64,000 nucleotides of DNA from Chitinophagales bacterium (GCA_020636505.1 JACJXR010000006.1:1-64000), one strand, 5' to 3'. Shown: positions 50,608 to 59,967, counted from the first letter of the stretch. Numbers and translations: made by a program. Notes: a model not told the origin generated them from the letters alone.

Positions 50608-51951
50608 TTAAAATTGTCCCAGTGCTTTTTGAAGGTCTGATTGTGCGTTTATCACATCCAGTACCGATTGGAAATAGTTGCCTTGTGCTTGAAGCATTTC
50701 GGTTTGTGCTTGTGCCACCTCTGTGCTTGCACCCACACCCGCATTGTATTTGGTGCGTGTGGTTTCCAACACTTTTTTCGCAAGTTCATAGTTGCGCTGT
50801 TGGTTGTTCATTGTGTAGATGGCGTTCTTCAACGATGTTTTATACTGCTTCTCTTCGTATTCTATTTTATTCTCCAGATCGTTGATGTTGTTCCTTGTCT
50901 GTTGGATGTTCAGCTTGGCTTGTTTGGCTCTACTGTGTCTTTGCCAACCGTCAAAGATTGGAACGTTCAAACGCAGACCTATCAATGAGTAGAATATGTA
51001 TTGCTTATCGAAGATGTCATTGAATGTATTGGTTTGATATGTGTAAGCAGCGGTACCAAAAGCAGCCAATGATGGCACGCCCGAAAGTCTGTGTCTCTTC
51101 AGGTCGTATTGATGTAGCTTTAAGGTTGTTTGCAACAACAGATAATCCGTTCTGTCGTTATACTGAACATCGTCCAGCAACAATTGAGATGCTTCGTTGA
51201 CAGCAGCCTCGATGGTGTTGTCAGACAACTCTATCGGAGTGCTTACGTCTATACCTATGGCATATTTCAATCCGTCTTTCAATACACTTATAGCACTACC
51301 TATGCGTATACTGTCAGCCGCAAGGTTGTTTATTTGTACATTGATTCTGTCCACATCCAGCATTTCGGTAAACCCGTTATCATAATACGCCTGTGTCTCT
51401 CTACCGATGGCACGTACATAATTCATGGTTTCCGTAATTGTTTCAAACTGCTTCTCTGTAACAATAATGGCATAGTACACTTTTTGAATATTGTACTTCA
51501 CCTCTTGCTCTGTAAGCGTCACTTGCTGATCGTATAATTTAAGCAATGCATTACGTGCTTGTAGTGCCACCATTACGCCACCGTCAAACAGTATTTGTGA
51601 TGCTGTTGCCGAAGCGGTTGCACCGTATTTTGGTGTAAACGGTACTGCAATGAATGTTTTTGGCGGACCACCGACAAACTCTGCCGGTACGAACGATTGT
51701 ACCGGATTGAGGTAGTCGTTGTATTCGCCCTTCGCGCTTATTTGCGGGTAGGCGATACCGGTCACCTCATTGTTGACGGCTTTTTGCTTTTGCTTTTCCA
51801 GCCTGGCGTTCTTGGTGTTCACATTGTTTTTTGCACCTAGGTCCATGGCTTCTTTCAGGCTGAGCTTCATCGGCTCTGCGCTTTCTTGAGCTTTACCTAA
51901 CACAGGTATAAGCATCGTAAGTAGTAGTGTGTAGTTGAGTATGCGTCTCAT
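50608..51951 (-). CDS. TolC-family outer-membrane efflux channel
   Basis: A 447-residue outer-membrane efflux protein with a signal peptide (ending VLGKAQ) and the duplicated long-helix TolC layout (KEAMDLGAKNNVNTKNARLE... and the second repeat near LIGLRLNVPIFDGWQRHSRA). It forms the outer-membrane duct of the RND system. Its start overlaps the TetR stop by 4 bp (ATGA), so the regulator and pump are one operon. Confidence 0.9.
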   Translation of the reverse strand: MRRILNYTLLLTMLIPVLGKAQESAEPMKLSLKEAMDLGAKNNVNTKNARLEKQKQKAVNNEVTGIAYPQISAKGEYNDYLNPVQSFVPAEFVGGPPKTFIAVPFTPKYGATASATASQILFDGGVMVALQARNALLKLYDQQVTLTEQEVKYNIQKVYYAIIVTEKQFETITETMNYVRAIGRETQAYYDNGFTEMLDVDRINVQINNLAADSIRIGSAISVLKDGLKYAIGIDVSTPIELSDNTIEAAVNEASQLLLDDVQYNDRTDYLLLQTTLKLHQYDLKRHRLSGVPSLAAFGTAAYTYQTNTFNDIFDKQYIFYSLIGLRLNVPIFDGWQRHSRAKQAKLNIQQTRNNINDLENKIEYEEKQYKTSLKNAIYTMNNQQRNYELAKKVLETTRTKYNAGVGASTEVAQAQTEMLQAQGNYFQSVLDVINAQSDLQKALGQF

Positions 51952-52574
51952 ATTTTTGAAACTTGCTTAAAGTATTTTTCCTTGTATTTCTGATATAGTT
52001 TTTCGCCTTTGGGCGTCATTATTCCGTATAAAAAGTGTTCGTTTATTTCATGACCGATAAACTGCAGGTCTACTCTGTCATTCAGCAATAGGTTGGAGTG
52101 GTACATGATTAAGGATAACTCAATTCTGTACTTCGCCATGAATTCGGGGTTTATCTCAGGACGATACAAGCCTTCTGAAATTCCACGTTCCATATTCGTC
52201 TTTATCTGCTCCACGTCTCTTGCCAGCATGCTCTCCCTGAACTGTTTGAATGTTTCGGGGAAGAACCTTTCCAACTCCAACATCGCCAATGGGTTCATTT
52301 TTCTGTTTATTTGGTCGAAAATACCCATGATGCGTACCATGGCTTCAATTGCATTTTCCGACTCCTCCATCGATTTGCAACACTGGTCTGCTATATGTCC
52401 TTTGTACCAAGCTACTGTCTCGTTTACAACTTCTCCTTTATTGGAAAAGTGTTGATATAGGGTCTTTTTGGATATCCCCGCACTCCGTGCTATGTCGTCC
52501 ATAGTAATTGTCTTGAAGCCATATTGGCGAAACAATTCTATGCCGGCATTTAATATTTTAGTCAACGGTTCCAT
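51948..52574 (-). CDS. TetR-family transcriptional regulator of the efflux operon
   Basis: A 208-residue TetR regulator (ATG 52574 chosen; the upstream TTG adds only five residues). The N-terminal HTH reads GFKTITMDDIARSAGISKKT, then LYQHFSNKGEVV; the rest is a helical ligand domain. It is the first gene of the efflux operon. A -7 box (TACATTTG on the minus strand, 52587-52594) sits directly upstream, so self-regulation is likely. Confidence 0.88.
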   Translation of the reverse strand: MEPLTKILNAGIELFRQYGFKTITMDDIARSAGISKKTLYQHFSNKGEVVNETVAWYKGHIADQCCKSMEESENAIEAMVRIMGIFDQINRKMNPLAMLELERFFPETFKQFRESMLARDVEQIKTNMERGISEGLYRPEINPEFMAKYRIELSLIMYHSNLLLNDRVDLQFIGHEINEHFLYGIMTPKGEKLYQKYKEKYFKQVSKI

Positions 52575-52707
52575 ATTCTCGGGGGGCAAATGTATGGAAA
52601 CATTTTACACGAAAATAGTTTCCTGAGTATATTTTATTGTTATATCTACTATTGCTTTTAACCATAGTACCGGATATTCAGGTTCGTAGGTCATATTTTC
52701 CGTTTCC

Positions 52708-52745
52708 GTGCAAATTGCACCTGTATTACTTTTTTATTACTTTAG
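52708..52745 (+). promoter_or_regulatory. Promoter of mscL with overlapping palindrome
   Basis: TTG (52715-52717), 20 bp, TACTTTAG (52738-52745). The -33 box lies in the palindrome GTGCAA-A-TTGCAC (52708-52720), a possible operator. Confidence 0.55.
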
Positions 52746-52762
52746 GTTACAAATATTCACAT

Positions 52763-53194
52763 ATGGGACTTTGGTCGGATTTTAAAAAGTTTGCCGTTAA
52801 GGGCAATGTTATGGACCTCGCAGTGGCGGTGGTCATTGGTGGAGCCTTCGGGAAGATCGTTTCTGCTTTAGTGAACGATATAATCATGCCTTTTATTAGT
52901 ATGCTTACAGGTGGAGGGAAGTTCACGGACAACTTCTTGGTACTGAAGCCAGGTAAGGAAGGTGATGTTTATCAAACACTTGCGCAGGCCAAAGAGGCGG
53001 GAGCCAATGTGTTATCATACGGCAATTTCGTGCAAACCATCGTCGATTTCGTCATAATCGCCTTCAGTATATTCATGGTAATACGTGTGATGGAAAAAAT
53101 GAAGAAGAAGGAGGAAGAAAAGCCGGCTGCACCACCCGCACCATCATCTACGGATAAGTTGCTGATGGAGATACGCGACGCACTGAAGAAATAG
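52763..53194 (+). CDS. mscL: Large-conductance mechanosensitive channel
   Basis: A 143-residue MscL of normal length, starting at ATG 52763 (MGLWSDFKKFAVKGNVMDLA). The signature GNVMDLAVAVVIGGAFGKIV forms helix 1, FVQTIVDFVIIAFSIFMVIR forms helix 2, and a charged C-terminal bundle follows. It releases osmolytes during hypo-osmotic shock. The longer upstream ORF has no MscL-like content. A promoter with TTG-N20-TACTTTAG precedes it. Confidence 0.95.
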   Translation: MGLWSDFKKFAVKGNVMDLAVAVVIGGAFGKIVSALVNDIIMPFISMLTGGGKFTDNFLVLKPGKEGDVYQTLAQAKEAGANVLSYGNFVQTIVDFVIIAFSIFMVIRVMEKMKKKEEEKPAAPPAPSSTDKLLMEIRDALKK

Positions 53195-53261
53195 GCTCAG
53201 TCAAAGTTTTTGTAGTTAATAAGCAATTATTTACGCATTTTTGTAGCGTAACAATATCGTT

Positions 53262-54023
53262 TTGGCAACAGGCAAGATATATCAAGGATTGACCGAGCTG
53301 AAGTCGCAAGGCAAAAGCGGTTTTGCAGTACTGGTAGACCCCGAAAAGGTGGCACCTGCCGACATGCAATACCTTGCCGAGCTGTGCAACGATGCAGGGG
53401 TAGACTATCTTTTGATGGGTGGTAGCCTTATCGTTGAGCATCAGTTGGAGGCCAGTGTCAAAAGGTTCAAAGAGGATAGTGATATACCTGTCTTACTGTT
53501 TCCGGGCAGTCCTGCACAGGTTACGCCATACGCTGACGGCCTTTTGTATCTGTCATTGATATCCGGTAGAAATCCCGAACTGCTTATAGGTCAACATGTT
53601 GTGTCTGCTCCTGCAGTCCGTGCGAGTGGTTTGGAGATTATTTCGACAGGCTATATGGTGGTGGATGGCGGTAGGCCTACAACGGTGTCGTATATGAGCC
53701 ATTCCGCTCCAATTCCGTCAGATAAGCCTGATATTGCACTATGTACGGCTTGGGCGGGTGAGCTGCAAGGCAAGCATGTAATATATATGGATGCAGGCAG
53801 CGGGGCCAAAAATCCCATATCAGAAGAGATGATCAAGAAGGTCGGCTCGAATATAGAAATACCGTTATTTATAGGTGGTGGCATCAAAACCCCCGAAAAG
53901 GTATACGACAATTGTAAGGCCGGTGCCAACATCGTGGTGGTGGGCAATGCCATCGAGCGTGACCCTCTTTTGATAAAAGAGCTGGTTCAGGCCACAAAAG
54001 AGGCAAGATCTTCCGTTAAATGA
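53262..54023 (+). CDS. pcrB: Geranylgeranylglyceryl phosphate synthase-like prenyltransferase (PcrB family)
   Basis: A 253-residue TIM-barrel prenyltransferase. Motifs include AVLVDPEKV near the N-terminus, DYLLMGGSL, LLFPGSPAQVT, YMDAGSGAKNPIS and the phosphate-binding GGGIKTPEKV. Bacterial PcrB/GGGPS-like enzymes transfer a polyprenyl group to glycerol-1-phosphate, and Bacteroidota carry a long form like this one. The start is TTG at 53262, as no in-frame ATG precedes the conserved N-terminus. The rpmH promoter begins at its stop codon. Confidence 0.85.
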   Translation: MATGKIYQGLTELKSQGKSGFAVLVDPEKVAPADMQYLAELCNDAGVDYLLMGGSLIVEHQLEASVKRFKEDSDIPVLLFPGSPAQVTPYADGLLYLSLISGRNPELLIGQHVVSAPAVRASGLEIISTGYMVVDGGRPTTVSYMSHSAPIPSDKPDIALCTAWAGELQGKHVIYMDAGSGAKNPISEEMIKKVGSNIEIPLFIGGGIKTPEKVYDNCKAGANIVVVGNAIERDPLLIKELVQATKEARSSVK

Positions 54024-54055
54024 TTTGGAAGCTATCATTTATTACAATACCTTTG
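54024..54055 (+). promoter_or_regulatory. Promoter of the rpmH-rnpA-yidD operon
   Basis: TTTG (54024-54027), exactly 20 bp, TACCTTTG (54048-54055). Both boxes match the Bacteroidota consensus perfectly. Confidence 0.8.
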
Positions 54056-54107
54056 CACTCCTTAAAAAATAATATTTCCCTGTAACAAGGGCTTAAAAAA
54101 TCAACAT

Positions 54108-54263
54108 ATGAAACGTACGTATCAACCAAGTCGTCGCAGCCGCAAGTCAGTTCACGGTTTCCGTAAACGCAAGTTGACTGTAGGAGGTCGTGCTGTATTG
54201 GCAAGCCGTCGCAAGAAAGGTCGTAAGAAACTAACCGTTTCCAGCGAGCGTCGTCTTAAGTAA
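54108..54263 (+). CDS. rpmH: 50S ribosomal protein L34
   Basis: A 51-residue, very basic protein, MKRTYQPSRRSRKSVHGFRK... ending LTVSSERRLK, the L34 sequence. A strong promoter lies 50 bp upstream and rnpA follows after 12 bp, the classic rpmH-rnpA-yidD order. Confidence 0.97.
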   Translation: MKRTYQPSRRSRKSVHGFRKRKLTVGGRAVLASRRKKGRKKLTVSSERRLK

Positions 54264-54275
54264 GATATTCTTGAT

Positions 54276-54671
54276 ATGGCCATTCGTAATACATTTAAAA
54301 AATACGAACGGCTCAAGCGCGAACAACATATTGATACGCTTTTCCGAAAAGGAAAAGCGTTTTCTGTTTCAGGACTAAGGTTTGTCTACACCCTTGTTCC
54401 GCGCGGAGACGACCGCTCTCCTGTACGCGCGGGTTTTTCCGTCCCAAAGAAGAAGCATAAAAAATCCGTTACCCGACACAGGTTGCGTAGGTTGATGGTG
54501 GAAGCATGGAGGCAAAACAAAGCCGAAGTATACAAGGCCATTCCCGAAGACATGCAGCTACAGTTATTTGTTATCTTTACTTCCACAGAGATTGCCGATT
54601 ATAACACCGTAAGTACAGCTATGCAAGCGGGTATGGCTCGCTTGGTGGAACAACAGTCGAACGATGCGTAG
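54276..54671 (+). CDS. rnpA: Ribonuclease P protein component
   Basis: A 131-residue basic protein with the RnpA core: RLKREQHIDTLFRKGKAFS, then AGFSVPKKKHKKSVTRHRLR (RNR-like motif; here TRHRLRR). It assists RNase P RNA in 5' tRNA maturation. It overlaps yidD by 8 bp. Confidence 0.95.
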   Translation: MAIRNTFKKYERLKREQHIDTLFRKGKAFSVSGLRFVYTLVPRGDDRSPVRAGFSVPKKKHKKSVTRHRLRRLMVEAWRQNKAEVYKAIPEDMQLQLFVIFTSTEIADYNTVSTAMQAGMARLVEQQSNDA

Positions 54672-54885
54672 TGTCTTTTCCAAAATATTCATTGGGCTGA
54701 TTCGCTTTTACCAAGGAGCGATATCTCCATTTTTCGGTGCCAAATGCCGATACACACCCACTTGCTCTGCATATGGTGTCGAGGCCATCAAAAAGCATGG
54801 CCCGTGGAAGGGGTTTCGATTGGCGATGAAACGCTTTTTCTCCTGCCATCCATGGGGTGGTAGCGGTTACGACCCGGTGCCTTAG
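54664..54885 (+). CDS. yidD: Membrane protein insertion efficiency factor
   Basis: A 73-residue YidD with YQGAISPFFGAKCRYTPTCS, AIKKHGPWKG and the terminal CHPWGGSGYDPVP, all diagnostic. It assists YidC-dependent insertion and overlaps the rnpA 3' end. Confidence 0.95.
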   Translation: MRSVFSKIFIGLIRFYQGAISPFFGAKCRYTPTCSAYGVEAIKKHGPWKGFRLAMKRFFSCHPWGGSGYDPVP

Positions 54886-54889
54886 ATTA

Positions 54890-55786
54890 ATGAGGTATAT
54901 TTACCACATGAGGCCTTCTGTACTTATCATTGTTTTTCTTCTATTCATTTCTTGTGGTAATAAACCTGTTCATGAAAAAGCGGATACATCGAAAACTGAA
55001 GTTTTGTATGTACCCGATACTATTGCAGCATATAGTATGTCGATAGCGGATAGTGCAGGAGCATTCTTTATAGATTCATTGATTGGCGAGTATCAATTGG
55101 ACACAACATTTATTCCACGTTATAAAAGAAAGTACGATGGCCTGCTTTTATTGACAAGAGGGTATCATGGTGATGAGATACTTGATGTGATGAAGAACGC
55201 GAGCTGGATGGAGTTATACAGGAAAGAGGGTAAAGCTTATCTGCAAAACTCTAAAGTAAAGTTCGAGACCTTTTTTGATGGTATAGTAGATGAGGATAGT
55301 TCTGAAATGACAGGTGTTGATGTATCAAGCGAACATGAGGATGCAATATTTATTGCGAACCTAAATGGCTTGAAACAGGCTGATGTATCGCTAATAGAGC
55401 TTGATACCAATGTAGTGTTACCGGGTAGTAATATCATGTTTGAGTTTAACGGTGCGCATTATAGATTTTATGCTTCTGCATATTATCATATAAAAGAAGA
55501 TCGTAAAGACCCCGACTATATTGCAAACTATAAATTATACCTCGAAAGGGACAGCGCAGGCGTGAAAACAACTCAGTTGGTTATGGCAAGACCGTTTTAT
55601 GCAGGATTGTATCTGATTGGCAGTTTCTTTTTTGTAGGTGACATTGATCGAGACGGTAAACCTGATTTTGTATTGGAAACATCCAATAATTACAATGGTT
55701 CCAATCCTACATTGTTTTTATCAAGTTATGCCAAACCGGGTGAGTTGGTGAAAGCAGTTGCCTACCATAGTTCTGTCGGGTGTTAA
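54890..55786 (+). CDS. Lipoprotein with FG-GAP-like tail
   Basis: A 298-residue lipoprotein from ATG 54890 (an ATG at 54908, MRPSVLIIVFLLFISCG, is equally possible and starts the signal exactly). The lipobox is LFISC. The mature part is unrecognised and Asp-rich. Near the C-terminus, GDIDRDGKPDFVLET resembles one integrin-type DxDxDG loop. Function unknown. It lies directly behind yidD and overlaps the next ORF's upstream region. Confidence 0.65.
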   Translation: MRYIYHMRPSVLIIVFLLFISCGNKPVHEKADTSKTEVLYVPDTIAAYSMSIADSAGAFFIDSLIGEYQLDTTFIPRYKRKYDGLLLLTRGYHGDEILDVMKNASWMELYRKEGKAYLQNSKVKFETFFDGIVDEDSSEMTGVDVSSEHEDAIFIANLNGLKQADVSLIELDTNVVLPGSNIMFEFNGAHYRFYASAYYHIKEDRKDPDYIANYKLYLERDSAGVKTTQLVMARPFYAGLYLIGSFFFVGDIDRDGKPDFVLETSNNYNGSNPTLFLSSYAKPGELVKAVAYHSSVGC

Positions 55787-55817
55787 TACTTACGGTTTTC
55801 CTTTTTACTTTTACTGT

Positions 55818-56417
55818 ATGTTCTATTCATTCAAAGGGTTTATTCCTGTTGTACACCCAACCGCATATGTACACCCACAAGCGGTGGTTACGGGTAATGT
55901 GGTGATCGGTAAAGATGTTTATATAGGCCCGGGTGCTGCACTGCGTGGCGATTGGGGTGGTATTGTTATTGAGGATGGCTGCAATGTGCAGGAGAATTGC
56001 ACGATACATATGTTTCCCGGAGTAACAGTAAGACTCATGGAGTCGGCTCACATAGGTCACGGTGCCATCATACACGGAGCCACAATAGGAAAGAATGTAT
56101 TGGTGGGTATGAATGCCGTAATAATGGACGATGTTGAGGTGGGAGATGAGAGCATCATCGGTGCATTGTCTTTTGTGGCGGCCAATACCAAAATACCACC
56201 ACGCTCGTTGGTAGTTGGTAATCCGGGTAAGGTCATCAAGCAAGTAAGCGACGATATGATAGACTGGAAGACAAAAGGAACCAGACTTTATCAAACACTT
56301 CCTGCAGATATGTACGCTACTGCCGAACCTTGTATGCCTTTGGCCGAAATGCCTGCCGACCGGCCCACACAAGAATCGTTGTACGATACTTGGAATAAGA
56401 TAAAATCCGAAAACTGA
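55818..56417 (+). CDS. Gamma-carbonic anhydrase/PaaY-like left-handed beta-helix protein
   Basis: A 199-residue hexapeptide-repeat protein starting at ATG 55818 (MFYSFKGFIPVVHP). Metal-binding His residues lie in IHMFPGVTV, ESAHIGHGAIIHGATIG. The catalytic loop region RGDWGGIVIEDGCNVQENCTIH matches gamma-class carbonic anhydrases and PaaY/CaiE thioesterase-like proteins. The C-terminal extension after RSLVVGNPGKVIKQV is PaaY-like. Substrate undecided. A bidirectional terminator follows. Confidence 0.82.
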   Translation: MFYSFKGFIPVVHPTAYVHPQAVVTGNVVIGKDVYIGPGAALRGDWGGIVIEDGCNVQENCTIHMFPGVTVRLMESAHIGHGAIIHGATIGKNVLVGMNAVIMDDVEVGDESIIGALSFVAANTKIPPRSLVVGNPGKVIKQVSDDMIDWKTKGTRLYQTLPADMYATAEPCMPLAEMPADRPTQESLYDTWNKIKSEN

Positions 56418-56426
56418 TTCAAAAAT

Positions 56427-56460
56427 AAAGCCCCTGCATTGCAGGGGCTTTTAGTTTTTT
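56427..56460. terminator. Bidirectional terminator
   Basis: GCCCCTGC (56430-56437), ATT, GCAGGGGC (56441-56448), TTTT, with an A-rich left flank. It lies between convergent genes. Confidence 0.85.
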
Positions 56461-56474
56461 ATTCGGCGAAAGTA

Positions 56475-56837
56475 TTAACCTTCGTCAGAGTTAACCAACT
56501 CGTTCACGAACTTAGCAACTGCTGCTATGCGAGCGTGGTTAAGTGAATAGTGGATGAATTTTCCGTCGCGTTCAGTGATCACGATGTTCGCACGACGTAG
56601 AATAGCCAAGTGCTGAGAAGCAACAGACTGTTCCAAGCGCAACTTCACATAAATGTCAGTTACATTCATTCTCTTGTTCTCTTCAAGCAGCTTAACGATT
56701 TGCTGACGCAGTTTGTGGTTGATAGCCCTAAGCGTCATCGCTGCATTCTTCACTGCCATGTAGTCCAATTTGATTTGCTCGTTTGAACCCTCATCTTTAC
56801 GAATAACCAGCGTATTCGCTGACATAGTCGTTTCCAT
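56475..56837 (-). CDS. ArsR/SmtB-family winged-helix regulator
   Basis: A 120-residue protein with the ArsR layout: AINHKLRQQIVKLLEENKRM, VTDIYVKLRLEQSVASQHLA as the HTH, and the wing NIVITERDGKFIHYSLN. No metal-binding CxC motif is visible, so the signal may be non-metal. Upstream lies a 7-3-7 inverted repeat (56886-56902), probably its own operator. Confidence 0.85.
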   Translation of the reverse strand: METTMSANTLVIRKDEGSNEQIKLDYMAVKNAAMTLRAINHKLRQQIVKLLEENKRMNVTDIYVKLRLEQSVASQHLAILRRANIVITERDGKFIHYSLNHARIAAVAKFVNELVNSDEG

Positions 56838-56885
56838 TTACATTAAAGTTTTCTATGATTAAACAAAAAAATACTACTTAATATA

Positions 56886-56902
56886 ATATAGTTTTACTAT
56901 AT
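56886..56902. promoter_or_regulatory. Inverted repeat upstream of the ArsR-type gene
   Basis: ATATAGT (56886-56892), TTT, ACTATAT (56896-56902), 49 bp upstream of the ArsR start. Confidence 0.5.
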
Positions 56903-57019
56903 AAAATATTAACGGAGTGCAAACATACGCCTAATCAAAATATGAAACAAGATTATATTCATAAAATCTGTTAAATCATACATAAAACTAGGTTATGTAT
57001 TGCCGTGTTTGTGGTGTAA

Positions 57020-57703
57020 CTATTTGCTGTTCTTGGGCTTATGTGTATAAACCTGTTTAAGATAAAAAGGTTCCGCATAAGCTAAATTGACAAAGTCGTT
57101 ACACTTGAAACGCTCTTCCGCATATCTGCATCTGTCGTCAAGTTGGGGGTGGGAAGACTCGACTGTCGGTGCATGTTGTTTTCCGGCGATAGATGATATT
57201 ATTTCATCGATACTTCCTGTAAATATAGCATTTTCAATATATGGCGACAACAAACCCTCGAGTTCGTCCACATGATGGTGTTTTGGAGGTAAAAGTTCAT
57301 TCAGTTGCAAGTCATAAACCGCACAGAAGTATTCGTTTTCTCTGGCTTGCAGTATCGATATGATGTGTTTGTTTTCGTTATTGCCATATGCTATCGATGT
57401 TGCCAAAAGCGTCAGCTTGTTGTGCATCATCAATGGTTTGTCCAGTATATAACATATGCCTTTTGCAGTAGCCAAACCAATGCGTAGTCCCGTATAAGAC
57501 CCGGGTCCTCCACATACACTTACAGCATCCAATTGCTGCATGGTAATGTCTGCTTGTTTCAATGCTTCTTCTATATTCAGATTGATTGAGGAAGCATGAT
57601 TGCGTGTATCGCTTTCGGTTATTTCCGATACGGCCTTACCGTCTTTGGATATGGCCACTAAACCAATGCTACCAGAAGTGTCTATGTGTAAAATATATGC
57701 CAT
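57020..57703 (-). CDS. tsaB: tRNA t6A biosynthesis protein TsaB
   Basis: A 227-residue ASKHA-fold protein starting at ATG 57703 (MAYILHIDTSGSIGLVAISK). It has RNHASSINLNIEEAL and VCGGPGSYTGLRIGLATAKG, the TsaB signature. It is the scaffold for TsaD in threonylcarbamoylation of A37 in ANN-decoding tRNAs. The longer ORF upstream is not homologous. It is divergent from ridA. Confidence 0.93.
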   Translation of the reverse strand: MAYILHIDTSGSIGLVAISKDGKAVSEITESDTRNHASSINLNIEEALKQADITMQQLDAVSVCGGPGSYTGLRIGLATAKGICYILDKPLMMHNKLTLLATSIAYGNNENKHIISILQARENEYFCAVYDLQLNELLPPKHHHVDELEGLLSPYIENAIFTGSIDEIISSIAGKQHAPTVESSHPQLDDRCRYAEERFKCNDFVNLAYAEPFYLKQVYTHKPKNSK

Positions 57704-57712
57704 TGAGCTTTG

Positions 57713-57738
57713 CAAATGTACGGCGAGTATTACATTTG
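57713..57738. promoter_or_regulatory. Mirror-image -7 boxes between tsaB and ridA
   Basis: CAAATGTA (57713-57720) and TACATTTG (57731-57738) are inverted copies, each matching the -7 consensus for its own strand. They lie only 5-10 bp from the two start codons, so transcripts would be nearly leaderless, or the repeat is an operator. Confidence 0.35.
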
Positions 57739-57742
57739 TTGC

Positions 57743-58123
57743 ATGGAAAAGAAAGTTATTCGTACAGATAATGCCCCTGCTCCGATAGGGCCGTACAATC
57801 AAGCTATACAATATGGTGATATGCTTTTTGTTTCAGGACAGATAGCCATAGACCCGGAAACCGGCGATTTGATACAAGGCGACATTCAGGAAGAGACGCA
57901 TATGGTGATGAAAAACCTGAAAGCAGTATTGAATGAAGCAGGTATGGATTTCTCCAACATCATCAAGTCTAGCATCTTCATCATGGATATGGGACAGTTC
58001 GCTCAGATCAACGAAGCATATGCACAATACTTCGATGCAGACCCTCCGGCTCGCGAAACCGTTCAGGTTGCAGGTTTGCCAAAAGGCGTGAATGTCGAAA
58101 TAAGCGTTGTAGCAGGCAAATAA
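57743..58123 (+). CDS. ridA: RidA-family enamine/imine deaminase
   Basis: A 126-residue YjgF/YER057c/UK114 protein (MEKKVIRTDNAPAPIGPYNQ). The substrate-binding Arg lies in DPPARETVQVAGLPKG, with the terminal VEISVVAGK. It hydrolyses reactive 2-aminoacrylate-type intermediates. Confidence 0.93.
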   Translation: MEKKVIRTDNAPAPIGPYNQAIQYGDMLFVSGQIAIDPETGDLIQGDIQEETHMVMKNLKAVLNEAGMDFSNIIKSSIFIMDMGQFAQINEAYAQYFDADPPARETVQVAGLPKGVNVEISVVAGK

Positions 58124-58153
58124 AAAATGCCCCGCTATATTCGAGGCTCTGAA

Positions 58154-59818
58154 TTATCCTTTTTTCTGTTCTTTCGCCCAGCTGTCTTTCAGTGTAACTG
58201 TGCGGTTGAAAATGAGTTTTTCGGGACTGCTGTCTTTATCCAAACAGAAGTAACCCAACCTCAAGAACTGGTAACGCTCTTCTAGCGACGCATCTACCAA
58301 TGCAGGCTCTATATATGCATTGGATACAACGTTCAATGAATCAGGATTGATATAATCTTTGAAGTCTCCGTCTTCATTCGATGGGTCTTCCACTGTAAAC
58401 AGTCTGTCGTACAAACGTACCTCTGCTGTTTTCGCGTGAGGTATGCTCACCCAGTGCATCACACCTTTGGCTTTCAGTCCGCTGGTATCATGCCCGCTCT
58501 TACTGTCGGGGAAGTATGTACAATGTATCTCTGTAATGTTGCCGTCGGCATCTTTTTCAAAACTGTCTGCTTTGATGATGTATGCACCTTTCAAACGAAC
58601 CATCTTATCTGGCCCAAGGCGGAAGAATTTTTTCGGAGGATCTTCCATGAAGTCTTCACGCTCTATCCATACTTCTCTGCTGAAAGGAACCTTGCGAGTA
58701 CCGCCATTCTCATCTTCCGGGTTGTTCTCCACTTCCAACTCTTCTGTTTGTCCTTCCGGATAGTTGGTGATGACAACCTTCACAGGGTCCAGTACCACCA
58801 TCACACGTTTGGCTATTTTGTTCAGATGGTCGCGCACGTTGAACTCCAACAAGCTTAGATCAACCATATTCTCACGCTTGGCGATACCGATGGTGTCTGC
58901 GAAGTTGCGTATCGACTCAGGAGTATATCCACGTCTGCGCATACCGCTGATGGTCGGCATACGAGGGTCGTCCCAACTTGCCACATGTTTTTCATTCACC
59001 AACTGTAGCAACTTACGTTTGCTCATTACGGTGTAAGAAAGATTCCTACGTGCAAATTCGTATTGTTTGGATGGGAATATCTCCAACTGTTCTATCAGCC
59101 AATCATATAATGGCCTATGGTGGATGAACTCCAACGTACAGATGGAGTGCGTTATGTGTTCTATGCTATCGCTCTGCCCATGTGCAAAGTCGTACATCGG
59201 ATATATGCACCATTTGTCGCCTGTGCGGTGGTGATGTGCATGTCGTATGCGATATATCACCGGGTCGCGCATCAACAGATTGGGGTGTGCCATATCTATC
59301 TTGGCGCGAAGCACCTTTTCGCCGTCTTTGTATTTGCCTACACGCATGTCTTCAAACAGTTGCAGGTTCTCTTCTATCGTTCTGTCTCTGTATGGGCTGT
59401 TGGTTCCGGGCTTTGTGGTGTCACCTCTTTGTACACCCATTTCTTCTGCAGTACTGTCATCCACATATGCCAAACCTTTGTTGATGAGTATTACGGCATA
59501 TCCGTAAAGCGTCTCAAAGTAGTCCGATGTGTACAGTTCTTCGTTCCATTTAAAACCCAACCATTCTACATCGTATTTTATACTGTCCACATACTCCGTT
59601 TCTTCGGTGGTGGGGTTGGTATCGTCGAAGCGCAGGTTACAGGTGCCGTTGTATTTCTCTGCAAGCCCGAAGTTCAAACAAATGGACGATGCGTGCCCTA
59701 TATGCAGGTAGCCGTTCGGCTCCGGTGGGAAACGAGTGTGTATCTCCTTATGCTTACCTTCTTTAAGGTCTTTCTCGATTATTTCTTCTATAAAATTCAG
59801 TGATCTTTCCTCACTCAT
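58154..59818 (-). CDS. glnS: Glutamine-tRNA ligase
   Basis: A 554-residue class I synthetase starting at ATG 59818 (MSEERSLNFIEEII). It has the HIGH motif in PPEPNGYLHIGHAS, GlnRS-type LRFDDTNPTTE, the KMSKS-like VMSKRKL, and a C-terminal anticodon-binding beta-barrel. GluRS is excluded by length and the GlnRS C-terminal domain. A -7-like box (TACCTTTG on the minus strand, 59843-59850) lies 25 bp upstream. Confidence 0.95.
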   Translation of the reverse strand: MSEERSLNFIEEIIEKDLKEGKHKEIHTRFPPEPNGYLHIGHASSICLNFGLAEKYNGTCNLRFDDTNPTTEETEYVDSIKYDVEWLGFKWNEELYTSDYFETLYGYAVILINKGLAYVDDSTAEEMGVQRGDTTKPGTNSPYRDRTIEENLQLFEDMRVGKYKDGEKVLRAKIDMAHPNLLMRDPVIYRIRHAHHHRTGDKWCIYPMYDFAHGQSDSIEHITHSICTLEFIHHRPLYDWLIEQLEIFPSKQYEFARRNLSYTVMSKRKLLQLVNEKHVASWDDPRMPTISGMRRRGYTPESIRNFADTIGIAKRENMVDLSLLEFNVRDHLNKIAKRVMVVLDPVKVVITNYPEGQTEELEVENNPEDENGGTRKVPFSREVWIEREDFMEDPPKKFFRLGPDKMVRLKGAYIIKADSFEKDADGNITEIHCTYFPDSKSGHDTSGLKAKGVMHWVSIPHAKTAEVRLYDRLFTVEDPSNEDGDFKDYINPDSLNVVSNAYIEPALVDASLEERYQFLRLGYFCLDKDSSPEKLIFNRTVTLKDSWAKEQKKG

Positions 59819-59967
59819 ATACAGCGCATGTTTTGCAAGTGGCAAAGGTAAGATTTGTAGCCTTATTAATACATTCGTTCATGGTATGAGAAACAATAAT
59901 AATGTAATAGTAAAGCATCCATAAATTATTACTTTTACTGCCCTTATTGTAAAATGATACGATATTT

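Noticed and set aside
58436..59803. Long plus-strand ORFs opposite glnS
   Set aside because: They are antisense frames of a clear GlnRS; no homology-like motifs are seen.
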